A DNA stretch of 64,000 nucleotides from Erwinia endophytica (lineage in GTDB: Bacteria; Pseudomonadota; Gammaproteobacteria; Enterobacterales; Enterobacteriaceae), in NCBI RefSeq assembly GCF_009295515.1, contig NZ_RQVV01000011.1, positions 248,001-312,000 of the forward strand, written 5' to 3'. The notes under the pieces were generated by a model. It saw only the letters and a program-made list of their open reading frames with translations, made no database searches and was not told the origin of the DNA. The position numbers were made by a program, and so were the translations under genes. Below, one piece after another: positions 18,908-30,617 of the stretch (its first letter is position 1; each line of letters begins with the position of its first letter).

Positions 18908-19694
18908 AACGCTGCCCGTAACGTTTTTGTACTTCTACCGGAGAACGTTTCATTACCCGATCCAGCACTTCGGCTTCCAGTTCCGCCAGGTGCACCGAGC
19001 CTTTTCGCCGGGGACGGGGCAGATCGACCATTAAATCCAGCCCGATATTTCCCTCTTCAATCAATAATACGCGGTCAGCCATCACTACGGCTTCGCTGAC
19101 ATCGTGCGTCACCAACAGCACGGTAAAGTGATGTTGTTGCCACAGCGATTCAATCAAATCCTGCATTTCGATCCGGGTTAACGCATCCAACGCGCCCAGA
19201 GGTTCATCCAGTAATAGCAGGCCAGGACGATGGATCAGCGCACGAGCCAGCGCCACACGCTGTTTTTGTCCTCCCGACAGCGCCGCTGGCCACTCTTTGG
19301 CTCTTTCTGCCAGCCCCACGGCTTTCAGGGCCTCCATGGCAGCGTCTTTCCATGTCCGGCCTTTCAGTCCCAGTCCGACATTATCAATCACGCTTTTCCA
19401 GGGGAGCAGACGATCATCCTGAAACATCAGACGGGTATCCTCCTGGGCTTCGCTCAGGGGACCGTTACCCGCCAATAGTTCGCCTGAAGTGGTTTTTTCC
19501 AGCCCTGCCAGCAGGCGCAACAAGGTACTCTTTCCGCAACCGCTGCGACCGACTACCGCGACAAACTGGCCGGAAGGAATATGCAGGTTGATGTTGTTTA
19601 GTACGGTACGCCCTTTGTACTGTTTGCTGACGCCGTTGACGACCAGAGGCGTACCCGTATTGAGGCGCGCCGGTGACGGAGTGATTTCGCTCAT
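18906..19694 (-). CDS. ssuB: Aliphatic sulfonate ABC transporter ATPase
   Basis: 262 residues. ATP-binding subunit of the SsuABC importer for alkanesulfonates. Walker [10 protein letters not shown] (about 49-57), Q-loop FQDDRLLPW, signature [15 protein letters not shown] (about 139-153), Walker [13 protein letters not shown] (about 159-170) and H-loop VTHDVSEA are all present. Its ATG overlaps the ssuC stop by four bases (ATGA), so the two are translationally coupled. Last gene of ssuEADCB. Confidence 0.96.
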   Translation of the reverse strand: MSEITPSPARLNTGTPLVVNGVSKQYKGRTVLNNINLHIPSGQFVAVVGRSGCGKSTLLRLLAGLEKTTSGELLAGNGPLSEAQEDTRLMFQDDRLLPWKSVIDNVGLGLKGRTWKDAAMEALKAVGLAERAKEWPAALSGGQKQRVALARALIHRPGLLLLDEPLGALDALTRIEMQDLIESLWQQHHFTVLLVTHDVSEAVVMADRVLLIEEGNIGLDLMVDLPRPRRKGSVHLAELEAEVLDRVMKRSPVEVQKRYGQR

Positions 19695-20482
19695 ACGTTT
19701 TCCTCTTTGAGTTGATAAGCCGGATGCCAGCGCAACCAGACGCGTTCCAGTAATTGCGCGCTGACGTCAGCCAGTTTACCGAGTAGGGCATAAAGAATGA
19801 TGGCGACCACAACCACATCCGTTTGCAGAAATTCACGGGCATTCATGGCCAGATAGCCGATGCCGGAATTCGCTGAAATTGTTTCAGCCACGATCAGCGT
19901 CAGCCACATCAGTCCCAGCGCGAACCGCACACCGACCATGATGGATGGCAGCGCACCGGGCAGAATCACCTGAATAAACAAGCTCCAGCCGGAAAGACCA
20001 TAGCTGCGGGCCATCTCCACCAGACCACGATCAATATTGCGGATACCATGATAGGTATTGAGGTAGATAGGGAACAGTGTCCCCAGCGCGACCAGGAATA
20101 TTTTGGCCGACTCATCAATGCCGAACCATAAAATAACCAGTGGGATCAGTGCCAGATGCGGTATGTTACGCAACATTTGCACTGAGGTATCCAGCAGACG
20201 CTCGCCGAGGCGGGACATGCCGGTGATCAGACCAAGGATCAGGCCAACCGAGCCGCCGATTGTAAAGCCGACGGCGGCACGCCAACTGCTGATGGCCAGA
20301 TGCTGCCAGAGTTCGCCGCTGACGCACAGACTCCAGAACGTCACCACAATAGCTTTAGGCGAGGGCAGGATCCGCGTTGAGAGCCAACCGGTTTGCGAAG
20401 CGATTTGCCAGACTACCACCAGGAGCACCGGTAGCGCCCACGGTAGCAACTGATTGCCAATGCGCTGTAATGGTTTGTTCAT
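19691..20482 (-). CDS. ssuC: Aliphatic sulfonate ABC transporter permease
   Basis: 263 residues with about six membrane helices and the inner-membrane permease EAA loop ([31 protein letters not shown], about 156-186) that contacts SsuB. Same length as E. coli SsuC. Lies 9 bases after the ssuD stop and overlaps ssuB by 4 bases. Confidence 0.96.
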   Translation of the reverse strand: MNKPLQRIGNQLLPWALPVLLVVVWQIASQTGWLSTRILPSPKAIVVTFWSLCVSGELWQHLAISSWRAAVGFTIGGSVGLILGLITGMSRLGERLLDTSVQMLRNIPHLALIPLVILWFGIDESAKIFLVALGTLFPIYLNTYHGIRNIDRGLVEMARSYGLSGWSLFIQVILPGALPSIMVGVRFALGLMWLTLIVAETISANSGIGYLAMNAREFLQTDVVVVAIILYALLGKLADVSAQLLERVWLRWHPAYQLKEENV

Positions 20483-20491
20483 GGATGCCTC

Positions 20492-21637
20492 TTAACTCTG
20501 CGATACTTTTTGAGGAACGAAGTCATGTGCGACAGCTTCACCGTGGGCGGTGATGGCACTGGGCTGCGGGATCTTCGGCACTTCCAGATCCAGATGCGGG
20601 AACAGGAGTTCACCGACGCGGTACGCTTCTTCAAGATGTGGATAGCCGGAAAGAATAAAGGTATCAATACCCAGATCGGCATATTCCTGCATCCTTGCCG
20701 CTACGGTTTCGCCGTCGCCGACCAACGCGGTACCGGCACCACCACGCACCAGACCCACACCCGCCCACAGGTTCGGACTGATGACCAGCTTGTCACGGCG
20801 ACCGCCGTGCAGCGCGGCCATCCGTTGCTGGCCGACAGAATCCGTTCGGGCCAGTGCTGCCTGGGCTTTGGCAATGGTGGCATCGTCAAGATGTGAAATC
20901 AGACGGTCAGCAGCACGCCAGGCCTCTTCACTGGTTTCCCGTACGATCACGTGCAGACGAATGCCAAATTTAACTTTACGCCCCTGCGCGGCTGCTTTTG
21001 CGCGAACCTGTTCAATTTTCTCTTTTACCTGTGCCGGGGGTTCACCCCAGGTCAGATAGACATCTACCTGTTCAGCGGCCAGATCCTGAGCGGATTCCGA
21101 TGAACCGCCAAACCACAGGGGGGGACGGGGTTGTTGCACGGGTTTAAACATCAGACGCGCTCCGCGAACCTGCACATACTTCCCTTCATAATCGACAGTT
21201 TCACCTTCCAGCACCCGACGCCAGATACGGGTAAACTCAGCCGACTCGACGTAACGTTCACGGTGATCGAGAAATACGCCATCACCGGCCAGTTCTTCTG
21301 CATCGCCACCGGTGACCAGATTGAATAGCGTCCGACCATTGGAGAGACGATCCAGCGTAGCGGCCTGCCTTGCCGCCTGAGTTGGGGAGATGACGCCAGG
21401 GCGTAACGCCACCAGAAAACGCAGACGCTGAGTGACCGGGATCAGTGACGCCGCAACCAGCCACGCATCTTCACATGAGCGTCCAGTTGGAATGAGTACT
21501 CCGCCAAAGCCCAGGCGATCAGCGGCCTGAGCGATTTGCTGTAAGTAGCCATGATCGACCGGACGGGCGCCTTCAGCCGTGCCTAAATAGTGGCCGTCAC
21601 CATGGGTGGGCAGAAACCAGAAAACGGAAAGGCTCAT
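20492..21637 (-). CDS. ssuD: FMNH2-dependent alkanesulfonate monooxygenase
   Basis: Releases sulfite from C-S bonds of alkanesulfonates using O2 and FMNH2 from SsuE. The frame is open to 21652, but ATG 21635-21637 follows GAGGAG and starts [19 protein letters not shown], giving 381 residues as in E. coli. Bacterial luciferase-like TIM barrel; conserved stretches include [28 protein letters not shown], and the mobile-loop region with Arg in [20 protein letters not shown]. ssuA ends 11 bases upstream. Confidence 0.96.
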   Translation of the reverse strand: MSLSVFWFLPTHGDGHYLGTAEGARPVDHGYLQQIAQAADRLGFGGVLIPTGRSCEDAWLVAASLIPVTQRLRFLVALRPGVISPTQAARQAATLDRLSNGRTLFNLVTGGDAEELAGDGVFLDHRERYVESAEFTRIWRRVLEGETVDYEGKYVQVRGARLMFKPVQQPRPPLWFGGSSESAQDLAAEQVDVYLTWGEPPAQVKEKIEQVRAKAAAQGRKVKFGIRLHVIVRETSEEAWRAADRLISHLDDATIAKAQAALARTDSVGQQRMAALHGGRRDKLVISPNLWAGVGLVRGGAGTALVGDGETVAARMQEYADLGIDTFILSGYPHLEEAYRVGELLFPHLDLEVPKIPQPSAITAHGEAVAHDFVPQKVSQS

Positions 21638-21648
21638 AATACAACTCC

Positions 21649-22608
21649 TCAAAGTGTGGACGGTGTGTCATGCCAGATACGGCTGGCAACATCGATTTTT
21701 ACCGGCATCAAATGATTGGCATAAAACAGATCTGCGGTTTGTTGCTGCTGTTTCGCTGTTTTTTCACTGACCGGAGTGATAGTGGTCGGTGGGCGATGAT
21801 CCAGATAACTGGCTATCACCGGTTTTGGCAGCCCCATCGCCAGGGAAAGTAGCGCGATACTGTTATTGCGGTCGCTGATGGTCAGGGCATCTGCCTGGCT
21901 GAATGTCTGCAAGACCTGAGTAATAAAGGCGCCATTGGCCTGGGTAAAAGGCCGGGTGGCGAGATAGAAAGAGCCGGTCTGATGCAACTGGCTACCATCG
22001 GTTAAGACCCGCACGCCTCCTTGCAGTAACGCGGCAGAATAATAAGGGTCCCAGATTGCCCAGGCATCCACATCGCCTTGTTGGAAGGCGGCACGAGCAT
22101 CCGCAGGTGTCAGGTAAGCTGGCTGAATATCACTAAACTTCAGTCCCGCGTTCTGCAACGCTCGTAACAGCAGGTTGTGTGAACTGGAACCTTTCTGGAA
22201 GGCGACTTTGTGACCTTTGAGGTCCGCCACGGTTTTAATTGGACTGTTTTTGGCGACCAGAATCACTTCGGCTTTGGGCTGCGGCGGTTCGGAGCCGACA
22301 TACAGCAGGTCTGCGCCGGCGGCCTGGGCAAAAATAGGTGGAATATCGCCTGTACTGCCCAAATCGATGCTGTTCACATTCAGCGCTTCAAGCATTTGCG
22401 GACCCGCTGGGAATTCAACCCATTTGATTTGGGTCTGTGGGAAGCGTTTTTCCAGCAAATGATGTGCGCGAGCCAATACCATACCGACAGAACCTTTCTG
22501 ATAACCAATGCGGAAAATGTTGGGCGCGGCAGTCTCCGTAGCAAATGCGGTGCTGGTCAGAATACTGCTGAGGATCAGCGCCATAACTAAACGTGAAAAC
22601 AGGTGCAT
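21649..22608 (-). CDS. ssuA: Aliphatic sulfonate-binding periplasmic protein
   Basis: Substrate-binding protein of the SsuABC importer. Starting at ATG 22606-22608, after GAGGAATAC, it has 319 residues as in E. coli and a signal peptide (about 1-24, [23 protein letters not shown]). Conserved binding-protein segments: [41 protein letters not shown], and [16 protein letters not shown] longer reading from 22758 would overlap ssuE and lose the signal, so I rejected it. Confidence 0.96.
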   Translation of the reverse strand: MHLFSRLVMALILSSILTSTAFATETAAPNIFRIGYQKGSVGMVLARAHHLLEKRFPQTQIKWVEFPAGPQMLEALNVNSIDLGSTGDIPPIFAQAAGADLLYVGSEPPQPKAEVILVAKNSPIKTVADLKGHKVAFQKGSSSHNLLLRALQNAGLKFSDIQPAYLTPADARAAFQQGDVDAWAIWDPYYSAALLQGGVRVLTDGSQLHQTGSFYLATRPFTQANGAFITQVLQTFSQADALTISDRNNSIALLSLAMGLPKPVIASYLDHRPPTTITPVSEKTAKQQQQTADLFYANHLMPVKIDVASRIWHDTPSTL

Positions 22609-22618
22609 GGTGTATTCC

Positions 22619-23170
22619 TCAAACCACGGCGGCGAGTGGCTGGCGTCGGCGGGCCAGCGCATGCCAGAAAGTATCCACTGATTCGGCAATACGCGCAGCC
22701 AGCACTGGCGAGAGCTCAGGCTGGCGATCATAATTCGTAATTTGCGGGTCCTCGGCAAAGACGCCGTGTAACACTTCCTGCGCTTTAAGTGCGTTCAACA
22801 CTGGCTTCAGGGCGTAATCAACGGCCAGCATATGCGCGATCGTGCCGCCCGTCGCCAGTGGCAATACGACTTTATGTTCAAGCGCACGCTCAGGCAGTAG
22901 ATCAAGAAGCGTTTTCAGCGCACCGGAGAAGGAGGCTTTATAAACCGGAGTGGCGATAATCAGCCCATCGGCGACGGCCAGATCTTCTTTCAGTGCCAAC
23001 AGCGCGGGAGAATCGAAACGGGCATAAAGGAGATCTTCAGGATGAAAATTATGCAGATTCCACGGAATGACCTCGGCACCACGCTGTTCAAGGGCCTGCT
23101 GGCAAAGGCTGAGCAAGGCTGCGGAACGTGAAGGATAGCGAGGGCTCCCCGCCAGCGTAATAACGCGCAT
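22619..23170 (-). CDS. ssuE: NADPH-dependent FMN reductase SsuE
   Basis: 183 residues (E. coli 191). Flavodoxin-fold reductase that delivers FMNH2 to SsuD. Start ATG 23168-23170 after AAGGAGTAGTG; the codon before is GTG and would add only one residue. Flavin-binding [15 protein letters not shown] at the N-terminus, [24 protein letters not shown] (about 75-98) and [22 protein letters not shown] are typical. First gene of the ssu operon; the C-terminus is a little shorter than in E. coli. Confidence 0.95.
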   Translation of the reverse strand: MRVITLAGSPRYPSRSAALLSLCQQALEQRGAEVIPWNLHNFHPEDLLYARFDSPALLALKEDLAVADGLIIATPVYKASFSGALKTLLDLLPERALEHKVVLPLATGGTIAHMLAVDYALKPVLNALKAQEVLHGVFAEDPQITNYDRQPELSPVLAARIAESVDTFWHALARRRQPLAAVV

Positions 23171-23530
23171 CACTACTCCTTATAACTAAAAGTTATTGAT
23201 TAAGCTTATTTCTGGAAGAATAACGCTATCCTGACAGAGGGAACGGGGAGGCTTAAATGATTTTTCTGGCATAGATAAGTCAATTGCTGAATAAAGAACA
23301 GAATGGCCGGTAGATTGGGGCAAATCCCTTGATGAGGGTTTAAACAATTTACTTTCCGTTCAAAGGACTTTACCATTTTCCCTCGCGCCTGCAGCGTCAC
23401 TGCGCCCGCCTGGTTTCGCCGGTGCTGTCCCACATAAGTATTGGACATAATAAAGATGGGGCAGATTGTTCACAGACGGATAACGCAGTTTTCAGGGTTT
23501 ATATCGCAAGATATCGACTGTTAGTCCTTT
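23171..23530. other. Divergent ssuE-pyrD intergenic region
   Basis: About 360 bases with no gene. Next to ssuE lies an exact inverted repeat (23182-23196, ATAACTAAAAGTTAT), 12 bases upstream of the ssuE start; it may overlap the ssu promoter or be a regulator site. CysB and Cbl are the known controllers of ssu genes, but no box can be assigned by eye. The pyrD promoter should lie near the right end. Confidence 0.5.
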
Positions 23531-23562
23531 CCCGGCCCGGGAACCTCGGGCATTCAGGAGCG
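23531..23562 (+). promoter_or_regulatory. pyrD: pyrD leader hairpin likely to hide the Shine-Dalgarno
   Basis: A C-rich start (CCCGGCCCGGG) can pair with CTCGGGC (arms about 23535-23539 and 23547-23551) just ahead of the CAGGAG ribosome site of pyrD. E. coli pyrD has the same arrangement: a CTP-sensitive choice of start nucleotide decides whether a leader hairpin forms and blocks translation. Here it is inferred from the layout. Confidence 0.5.
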
Positions 23563-23565
23563 ATC

Positions 23566-24573
23566 ATGTATAACCTGGTTCGTAAAGCGCTGTTTCAGCT
23601 TGATGCTGAGCGTGCGCATGAACTGACTCTTCAGCAGTTGCAGAGGGTGATCGGTACGCCGTTCATTCACCTGATCCGCCAATCCCTTCCTTTTAAGCCA
23701 GTTACCTGTATGGGGTTGACCTTTAAAAATGCCCTTGGTCTGGCTGCGGGGTTGGATAAAAATGGCGAGTGTATCGATGCTTTCGGCGCGATGGGTTTTG
23801 GTTTTATTGAAATTGGCACGGTGACGCCTCGTCCGCAGCCGGGCAATGATAAACCCAGACTCTTTCGCGTACTGGAAGCGGAGGGCATCATTAACCGGAT
23901 GGGATTTAATAATCTCGGTGTGGATCGACTGGTTGAAAATGTCAAAAAATCTCAATTCGACGGTGTGACAGGGATTAATATTGGTAAAAATAAGGACACG
24001 CCGGTGGAGCAGGGCAAGGATGATTATTTAGCCTGCATGGATAAAATTTATCCCTACGCCGGTTATATTGCGATCAATATTTCCTCGCCTAACACGCCGG
24101 GATTACGGACATTACAATATGGTGAGGCGCTGGATGATCTTCTACTGGCGGTAAAAAACAGGCAGAAGGATCTTGCCACGATCCATAATAAATATGTTCC
24201 GCTGGCGGTAAAGATCGCGCCGGATCTTTCAGAAGAAGAATTGATCCAAATTGCCGACAGTTTAGTCCGCCATAATATTGATGGGGTGATAGCCACCAAT
24301 ACCACACTCGATCGTTCGCTGGTTAGCGGTTTAAAATATAGCAATGAGACGGGGGGATTAAGTGGCCGCCCTCTGCAGTCGCGCAGTACTGAAGTCATTC
24401 GCCGTTTGTCTCAGGAACTACAGGGACGCCTGCCCATTATTGGTGTTGGTGGAATTGATTCTCTGATTTCCGCACGAGAAAAAGTTGCCGCAGGAGCTTC
24501 TTTGGTACAAATATATTCTGGTTTTATTTACCAGGGTCCGCCATTGATTAAAGAAATCGTGACTCATCTCTAG
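23566..24573 (+). CDS. pyrD: Dihydroorotate dehydrogenase (quinone), class 2
   Basis: Membrane-associated flavoprotein oxidising dihydroorotate to orotate in de novo pyrimidine synthesis, passing electrons to quinone. ATG 23566 after CAGGAG gives 335 residues (E. coli 336). N-terminal amphipathic helices for membrane contact ([20 protein letters not shown]), [24 protein letters not shown], the catalytic Ser region [12 protein letters not shown] (about 170-181), IATNTTLDR and the phosphate-binding GVGGIDS. Terminator follows. Confidence 0.97.
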   Translation: MYNLVRKALFQLDAERAHELTLQQLQRVIGTPFIHLIRQSLPFKPVTCMGLTFKNALGLAAGLDKNGECIDAFGAMGFGFIEIGTVTPRPQPGNDKPRLFRVLEAEGIINRMGFNNLGVDRLVENVKKSQFDGVTGINIGKNKDTPVEQGKDDYLACMDKIYPYAGYIAINISSPNTPGLRTLQYGEALDDLLLAVKNRQKDLATIHNKYVPLAVKIAPDLSEEELIQIADSLVRHNIDGVIATNTTLDRSLVSGLKYSNETGGLSGRPLQSRSTEVIRRLSQELQGRLPIIGVGGIDSLISAREKVAAGASLVQIYSGFIYQGPPLIKEIVTHL

Positions 24574-24594
24574 GTCAATTCTGACTTAAATATG

Positions 24595-24633
24595 CCAGGG
24601 GCTTTATTTTCGCCTCTGGCTCGTTTATATTTT
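24595..24633 (+). terminator. pyrD rho-independent terminator
   Basis: Stem CCAGGGGC (24595-24602) with GCCTCTGG (24612-24619), one wobble, loop of 9, followed by CTCGTTTATATTTTA. Confidence 0.6.
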
Positions 24634-24747
24634 ACTCTGTATTAAACATATTCAGTCTATTTAGAGATTGCGGGATTAATGTTGTAGGTTAACCAACCCG
24701 TTAACATCGATAATAGCGATTCTTCATTTATCATTACAGGACACATC

Positions 24748-25293
24748 ATGAGGATTAAACCTGACGATAGCTGGCGCTGGTTTTTTGATGCCGAACATGA
24801 TCGCATGATGCTGGATCTGGCCGACGGTATGCTATTTCGCTCACGTTTTTCGCGTAAGATGCTGACTCCAGATGCTTTTGATCCTTCAGGATTTTGTGTT
24901 GATGACGCGGCGCTATTCTTTACTTTTGAAGAGAAGTGCCGCCGCTGTGAATTAAATGCTGACCAGCGAGCAGAACTGGTACTCAATGCGCTGGTGGCCA
25001 GTCGCTTCCTTAAGCCACTGATGCCGAAAAGCTGGCATTTTGAGAGTCACGGTCAGGGAAACTGGCAGCCGACCGATGGTGAGCTGGTGTCGGTTCGCTT
25101 GTGTGAAAGCGGTGAAGAGGCGAGGTTGTTGGTGGTTGAGACAGGAGAAAGTGCCGCGCTTTGTCTACTGGCTCAACCGCAGTTGACGCTGGCCGGGCGA
25201 GCTATGCAACTGGGTGACGCGATCAAGGTGATGCATGATCGTTTGTTGCCGCACGCTCAGCAACAAAATCAGGCTTTCGCCCGGGCTGTCTGA
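24748..25293 (+). CDS. zapC: Cell division protein ZapC
   Basis: 181 residues (E. coli 180). Cytoplasmic FtsZ-binding protein that bundles Z-ring protofilaments. The N-terminal half is highly typical ([39 protein letters not shown]). The [13 protein letters not shown] stretch occurs near the C-terminus. Monocistronic between pyrD and the opposing ycbX, whose stop is only 3 bases away. Confidence 0.95.
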   Translation: MRIKPDDSWRWFFDAEHDRMMLDLADGMLFRSRFSRKMLTPDAFDPSGFCVDDAALFFTFEEKCRRCELNADQRAELVLNALVASRFLKPLMPKSWHFESHGQGNWQPTDGELVSVRLCESGEEARLLVVETGESAALCLLAQPQLTLAGRAMQLGDAIKVMHDRLLPHAQQQNQAFARAV

Positions 25294-25296
25294 AGG

Positions 25297-26412
25297 CTAG
25301 CCTCCGCTCAGCTGTAGATGGCTTGCTGGAACACAACTGCAACTGAGAATGGTGCCATCCTCTCGCACTGCGCCTTTCTTCAATGGACGCACCTCGCCGG
25401 AGAGCAGCTTAACCCGGCAACGGCCACAAATCCCGGCACGGCAGGAATAGGGGATGCGGTAATCCGCCATCTCCAGTTGTTCCAGTAGTACTTGTTGATT
25501 GTTACCCTTGAAAGTCTCACCCTGCCAACTGATTGCTATCTCCTCTTGCGCACGGGCATCCACCTCAAGAGGCTCTACCGACTTGCTGGCGCCGTAAGGG
25601 CGAGGCGGCTTGCTGGCAAGGATCTGCAACTCATCGCCCACTCGCAGTATCCCGCTGTTACGGGCGATCAAATTCATGCCGAAATCGATATCGCCGCTGT
25701 CATCCTGTGCGGTACGGAATGTCTGTAACGTACTCAGCGGTTCTCCTCTGGGATGCCTGCGTCCCCCTTCAGGACTGACAGTGGTGAAAATACAACGGCT
25801 ACAGGGCTTTGGCACATCGAACAGGATCTCGCCAATCTGTACTGTTGACCAACTGTCTTCTGCCCAGGCTGCGGCTCCGGCCACCACCAGATTAGGGCGG
25901 AACTGCTCCAGTTTAATCCCGGCGGGACAGCGCTGACGCAGATCATAGAGCGAAGCTTCGTTAATCAGCAGGAAAGGAAAACCATCAGCAAATCCCAGTG
26001 GAATGTGCTCAAAGTGTTTAACCCGCCGCGTCATTTCATGGCCCACCCAGCGTAATTGTACCGGTCGGGGAAAGAAACTGCTCAGCCAGTCATTAATGGC
26101 AACAGGGGCTATCTGCGCGGTAAATTGATTTCCCCAGACTTCTGTCGGCGCCGCCTCTGGCTGGAAATCATCAAAACGCACCGTTGCTGAGCTGCCATCT
26201 GGCGCGGCAAGAAACAAACCATCCGGGATCACCGCCGGTGTGAACAGCACCATTTCTGAGTATTGACGCGCAGTTATAAAGGTACCATCCAGCTCAGTTA
26301 TCATAAAAACCCGGTCAAACGCCAGTCCACTCTCCCGTGCCTGCGCATGAGAAACCTGGGTTCCACGCATTGATTTCACGGGATGAATAAACAGACGTGA
26401 CAGACTAATCAT
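25297..26412 (-). CDS. ycbX: MOSC and 2Fe-2S domain protein YcbX (N-hydroxylated base detoxification)
   Basis: 371 residues from ATG 26410-26412 after CCGGAGAC (E. coli 369). Domains in order: MOSC N-terminal barrel ([17 protein letters not shown]...), MOSC domain with Mo-cofactor region ([23 protein letters not shown], Cys about 230), and a C-terminal ferredoxin with the Cys cluster CRAGICGRC plus a later Cys in ILSCSC. In E. coli YcbX reduces N-hydroxylated bases such as 6-hydroxylaminopurine using CysJ as electron donor. Confidence 0.94.
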   Translation of the reverse strand: MISLSRLFIHPVKSMRGTQVSHAQARESGLAFDRVFMITELDGTFITARQYSEMVLFTPAVIPDGLFLAAPDGSSATVRFDDFQPEAAPTEVWGNQFTAQIAPVAINDWLSSFFPRPVQLRWVGHEMTRRVKHFEHIPLGFADGFPFLLINEASLYDLRQRCPAGIKLEQFRPNLVVAGAAAWAEDSWSTVQIGEILFDVPKPCSRCIFTTVSPEGGRRHPRGEPLSTLQTFRTAQDDSGDIDFGMNLIARNSGILRVGDELQILASKPPRPYGASKSVEPLEVDARAQEEIAISWQGETFKGNNQQVLLEQLEMADYRIPYSCRAGICGRCRVKLLSGEVRPLKKGAVREDGTILSCSCVPASHLQLSGG

Positions 26413-26569
26413 CAAAGTCTCCGGGCTTAATAGCCAGTAAGTAAGGGACAAAAGGGCGGCGTCAGAGCAGAATACAATCGGAGCGCTGACGAAAAGAAGC
26501 TAACTTTATGACATGCGTCTGTGATTAGCTATAATGCGCAACAATTTTCTGAAGACGATAAGTGGCGTT

Positions 26570-28687
26570 ATGAATTCTCTGTTTGCCAGTACGGCGCGTG
26601 GGCTCGAAGAGCTGTTAAAAAGTGAGCTGGAAGCGATGGGCGCTCAGGCCTGTCAGATAGTCCAGGGCGGCGTACATTACGAGGGTGACGATCGTCTGAT
26701 GTACCAGAGCCTGATGTGGAGCCGTCTGGCTTCCCGTATTCTGCTGCCGCTGACAGAATGCGGCGTTTATAGTGACCTGGATCTGTATCTGGGCGTACAG
26801 GCTATCGACTGGCCGGCGATATTTAGCAGTGATAAAACCTTCGCCGTGCATTTCAGTGGTCTGAATGAAGTGATCCGTAACAGTCAGTACGGCGCGCTAA
26901 AGGTGAAGGACGCTATCGTTGACAGTTTTATCCGGAAAAATCTGCCGCGTCCGGATGTGGACCGCGAGCAGCCGGATATTCGGATCAACGTCTGGCTGAA
27001 TAATGATCAGGCCAGCATCGCGCTGGACTTGAGTGGCGAAGGATTACATCAGCGCGGCTACCGTCAGCAGACCGGGGAGGCTCCGCTGAAAGAGAACCTG
27101 GCCGCAGCCATCGTTTTGCGCTCAGGCTGGCAGTCAGGTACGCCGCTGATCGATCCCATGTGTGGTTCGGGGACACTGTTGATCGAAGCTGCGATGATTA
27201 CCACCGATCGTGCCCCGGGTCTGCATCGTCATCACTGGGGCTTTACCGCCTGGAACAAGTTTGACCCGATGCTGTGGCGTGAAGTGACCACTGAAGCGCA
27301 GGAACGTGCCCGTCGTGGTTTGCAAGAAACAACCTCGCGCTTTTATGGTTATGACCATGATTCTCGAGTCATTGACCGTGCCCGCGTCAACGCCCGCAAA
27401 GCCGGTCTGGCTGAGATTATCCGTTTTACCGCGCAGGATGTGCTGAAGCTGAGTAATCCGCTGTCGGACGGCGTCACCGGCACCGTGTTGAGTAATCCCC
27501 CTTATGGCGAGCGTCTGGAAAGCGAACCGGCGCTGATTGCGCTGTACAGCCAGCTTGGGCGTATTATGAAACAGCATTTCGGCGGCTGGAATTTGTCGCT
27601 GTTCAGTGCGTCTCCTGAATTGCTGAGTTGCCTGCAATTACGGGCTGACCGTCAGTTCAAGGCTAAAAACGGCCCGTTGGATTGTGTGCAGAAAAACTAT
27701 CGGTTGGCGGTTAACGCGGCATCCGGTACTCAGGGTCAGATTGCGGAAGATTATGCCAACCGTCTGCGCAAGAACCTGAAAAAGCTGGAGAAATGGGCCC
27801 GCCAGGAAGGAATTGAATGCTACCGTCTGTACGATGCCGATTTGCCGGATTACAACGTTGCTGTTGACCGTTACGGCGAATGGATCGTGGTGCAGGAGTA
27901 TGCCCCGCCGAAAATGATTGACGCGGGCAAGGCCCGCCAGCGCTTGTTTGATGTGATAGCTGCTACGTTGAGCGTCCTGAATCTGCCGGCTAACCGACTG
28001 GTGTTGAAAACCCGTGAGCGGCAGAAGGGCAAAAGTCAGTATCAGAAACTGGCTGAGAAGGGCGATTTCTTTGCCGTATCTGAATTTAATGCCAAATTGT
28101 GGGTTAACCTGACGGATTATTTGGATACCGGTTTGTTCCTTGATCACCGTATCGCCCGCAAAATGCTGGGGCAGATGAGTAAAGGGAAGGATTTTCTCAA
28201 CCTGTTTGCCTATACCGGCAGCGCCAGCGTACATGCAGGTCTGGGAGGCGCGCGTACTACCACCACGGTGGATATGTCCCGCACTTATCTGGAGTGGGCA
28301 GAGCGTAACCTGCGGCTGAATGGGTTGACTGGGCGCCAGCATCGTTTGTTGCAGGCCGACTGTCTGAGCTGGTTGCGCGAGTCGAATGAGCAGTTCGACC
28401 TGATCTTTATCGATCCGCCTACCTTTTCTAACTCCAGACGGATGGAAGAGAGCTTCGATGTACAGCGCGATCACCTGCTGTTGATGAAAGATCTGAAAAG
28501 GCTGCTGCGTAAAGGCGGTACTATTATGTTTTCTAACAATAAACGCGGTTTCAAAATGGACCACGACGGGCTGACCAGCTTGAATCTTGCTGCGCAGGAA
28601 ATCACCACCAAAACTCAGTCGCAGGATTTTGCCCGTAACCGTCAAATTCATAACTGCTGGCTGATTACTCACGCCAGTAAAGGATAA
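26570..28687 (+). CDS. rlmL: Bifunctional 23S rRNA methyltransferase RlmKL
   Basis: 705 residues from ATG 26570 (E. coli 702); the in-frame ATG at 26534 adds 12 residues without family support. N-terminal THUMP domain, then RlmL methyltransferase (m2G2445) with [14 protein letters not shown] and SNPPYGERL (about 190-200 and 310-318), then C-terminal RlmK methyltransferase (m7G2069) with [14 protein letters not shown] and DPPTFSNS (about 540-620). Both catalytic halves are complete. uup starts 5 bases after the stop, so the genes are cotranscribed. Confidence 0.97.
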   Translation: MNSLFASTARGLEELLKSELEAMGAQACQIVQGGVHYEGDDRLMYQSLMWSRLASRILLPLTECGVYSDLDLYLGVQAIDWPAIFSSDKTFAVHFSGLNEVIRNSQYGALKVKDAIVDSFIRKNLPRPDVDREQPDIRINVWLNNDQASIALDLSGEGLHQRGYRQQTGEAPLKENLAAAIVLRSGWQSGTPLIDPMCGSGTLLIEAAMITTDRAPGLHRHHWGFTAWNKFDPMLWREVTTEAQERARRGLQETTSRFYGYDHDSRVIDRARVNARKAGLAEIIRFTAQDVLKLSNPLSDGVTGTVLSNPPYGERLESEPALIALYSQLGRIMKQHFGGWNLSLFSASPELLSCLQLRADRQFKAKNGPLDCVQKNYRLAVNAASGTQGQIAEDYANRLRKNLKKLEKWARQEGIECYRLYDADLPDYNVAVDRYGEWIVVQEYAPPKMIDAGKARQRLFDVIAATLSVLNLPANRLVLKTRERQKGKSQYQKLAEKGDFFAVSEFNAKLWVNLTDYLDTGLFLDHRIARKMLGQMSKGKDFLNLFAYTGSASVHAGLGGARTTTTVDMSRTYLEWAERNLRLNGLTGRQHRLLQADCLSWLRESNEQFDLIFIDPPTFSNSRRMEESFDVQRDHLLLMKDLKRLLRKGGTIMFSNNKRGFKMDHDGLTSLNLAAQEITTKTQSQDFARNRQIHNCWLITHASKG

Positions 28688-28692
28688 GTTTT

Positions 28693-30603
28693 ATGTCATT
28701 GATCAGTATTCATGGGGCTTACCTGTCATTCAGCGATGCGCCGTTATTGGATAACACCGAACTGCATATCGAAGAAAATGAACGAGTTTGTCTGGTAGGC
28801 CGTAACGGCGCGGGTAAATCCACGCTGATGAAAATCATCAATCGTGAGTTACCGTTGGACGATGGTCGCATCATTTATGAGCAGGACCTGGTGGTGGCGC
28901 GCCTGCAACAGGATCCACCGCGTAATGTGGTGGGATCCGTTTATGACTTCGTGGCTGAGGGCGTGGAAGAGCAGGCTGAGTATCTGAAAGCCTATCATGC
29001 TATTTCTCATCAGGTGATGACGGATCCGAGCGATAAAAACCTGAATGAGATGGCGCGTCTGCAGGGCATTTTGGATCATCAGAATCTGTGGCAGTTGGAA
29101 ACGCGCATTCAGGATGTTCTGAAACAGATTGGTCTGGATGGCGATGCGGCGCTCTCATCACTGTCGGGCGGGTGGTTGCGTAAAGCAGCATTGGGCAGGG
29201 CGCTGGTCAGTAATCCGCGAGTACTGATGCTGGATGAACCAACCAACCACCTGGACATTGAAACTATCGACTGGCTGGAAGGGTTTCTGAAAACGTTCCA
29301 GGGCAGCATCATCTTTATTTCCCATGACCGCTCGTTTATCCGCAATATGGCGACGCGTATTGTTGATCTTGACCGCGGTAAGCTGGTTTCCTGGCCAGGA
29401 AATTATGATCAGTATTTGCTGGGCAAAGAAGAAGCGCTGCGTGTGGAAGAGATGCAAAACGCAGAGTTCGATCGCAAGCTGGCGCAGGAAGAAGTGTGGA
29501 TACGTCAAGGGATCAAAGCCCGTCGTACCCGCAATGAGGGACGCGTCCGTGCGCTGAAGGCTTTACGCCGGGAGCGTTCTGAGCGCCGGGAGGTGATGGG
29601 TAAAGCCAACATGCAGGTGGAAGAGGCCAGCCGCTCGGGCAAAATTGTCTTTGAGCTGGAAAACGTCAGCTATCGTATCGGCGAGAAACAACTGGTTCGT
29701 CACTTTACAGCTCAGGTTCAGCGTGGTGATAAGATTGCCCTGATTGGTCCGAACGGTTGTGGTAAAACCACGTTGTTGAAGTTGATGCTTGATCAATTGA
29801 AAGCGGACAGTGGCCGTGTTCATATTGGTACCAAGCTGGACGTCGCCTATTTTGATCAACACCGTGCTGAACTCGATCCCGACCGGACGGTAATGGATAA
29901 TCTCGCTGAAGGTAAGCAGGAAGTGATGGTCAATGGGAAGCCACGTCATGTATTGGGCTATCTGCAGGAATTCCTGTTCCATCCCAAGCGGGCGATGACG
30001 CCAGTACGAGCCTTATCCGGGGGTGAACGTAATCGCCTGCTATTGGCTCGTTTGTTCCTGAAGCCAAGTAATTTATTGATCCTCGATGAACCGACCAACG
30101 ATCTGGATGTAGAAACGTTGGAACTGCTGGAAGAATTGATTGACGGTTATCAGGGGACGGTACTGTTGGTCAGCCACGATCGTCAATTTGTTGATAACAC
30201 CGTGACTGAATGCTGGATTTTCGACGGTAACGGTGAGATCGGGGCGTTTGTTGGCGGCTACCATGATGCGCAGTTGCAGCGTGCAGCTTATAAGCAGAAT
30301 CGTTCAGTGGGAAAGGCCAGTGACAGTGCTGTTCGTCAGGAAAGTGTAAAAAGCGATCCGGCGAAGCGTCCAACTGGCAAGATAAGTTATAATCTGCAGC
30401 GCGAATTGGAGCAGTTGCCAGAGAAAATGGAGGCGTTGGAAGCTCAGCTTGCCTCGTTACAGGCTAAAGTAGCAGATGCTGACTTCTTCAGTCAGTCCCA
30501 TGCGGTGACACAGCCGGTGTTGGATGCGATGGCGCAGGCAGAGCAAGATTTGGACGTCGCGTTTGAGCGCTGGGAATATCTGGAATCGCTGAAGAACGGT
30601 TAA
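28693..30603 (+). CDS. uup: ABC-F ATPase Uup
   Basis: 636 residues (E. coli 635). Soluble ABC-F protein acting on ribosomes; loss increases precise transposon excision. Two ATPase domains: Walker A GRNGAGKST (about 36-44) and GPNGCGKTT (about 352-360); signatures LSGGWLRKAALG and LSGGERNRLLLA; Walker B MLDEPTNHLD and ILDEPTNDLD. The linker between them (about 240-320) is rich in Arg/Glu. The C-terminal DNA-binding coiled coil is present (LQRELEQLPEKMEALEAQL). pqiA follows after 14 bases. Confidence 0.97.
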   Translation: MSLISIHGAYLSFSDAPLLDNTELHIEENERVCLVGRNGAGKSTLMKIINRELPLDDGRIIYEQDLVVARLQQDPPRNVVGSVYDFVAEGVEEQAEYLKAYHAISHQVMTDPSDKNLNEMARLQGILDHQNLWQLETRIQDVLKQIGLDGDAALSSLSGGWLRKAALGRALVSNPRVLMLDEPTNHLDIETIDWLEGFLKTFQGSIIFISHDRSFIRNMATRIVDLDRGKLVSWPGNYDQYLLGKEEALRVEEMQNAEFDRKLAQEEVWIRQGIKARRTRNEGRVRALKALRRERSERREVMGKANMQVEEASRSGKIVFELENVSYRIGEKQLVRHFTAQVQRGDKIALIGPNGCGKTTLLKLMLDQLKADSGRVHIGTKLDVAYFDQHRAELDPDRTVMDNLAEGKQEVMVNGKPRHVLGYLQEFLFHPKRAMTPVRALSGGERNRLLLARLFLKPSNLLILDEPTNDLDVETLELLEELIDGYQGTVLLVSHDRQFVDNTVTECWIFDGNGEIGAFVGGYHDAQLQRAAYKQNRSVGKASDSAVRQESVKSDPAKRPTGKISYNLQRELEQLPEKMEALEAQLASLQAKVADADFFSQSHAVTQPVLDAMAQAEQDLDVAFERWEYLESLKNG

Positions 30604-30617
30604 TATTGAGGTAATTT

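Noticed and set aside
27638-28672. 344-codon open frame antisense to rlmKL
   Set aside because: Shadow of the RlmK half, no ribosome site, no recognisable domain.
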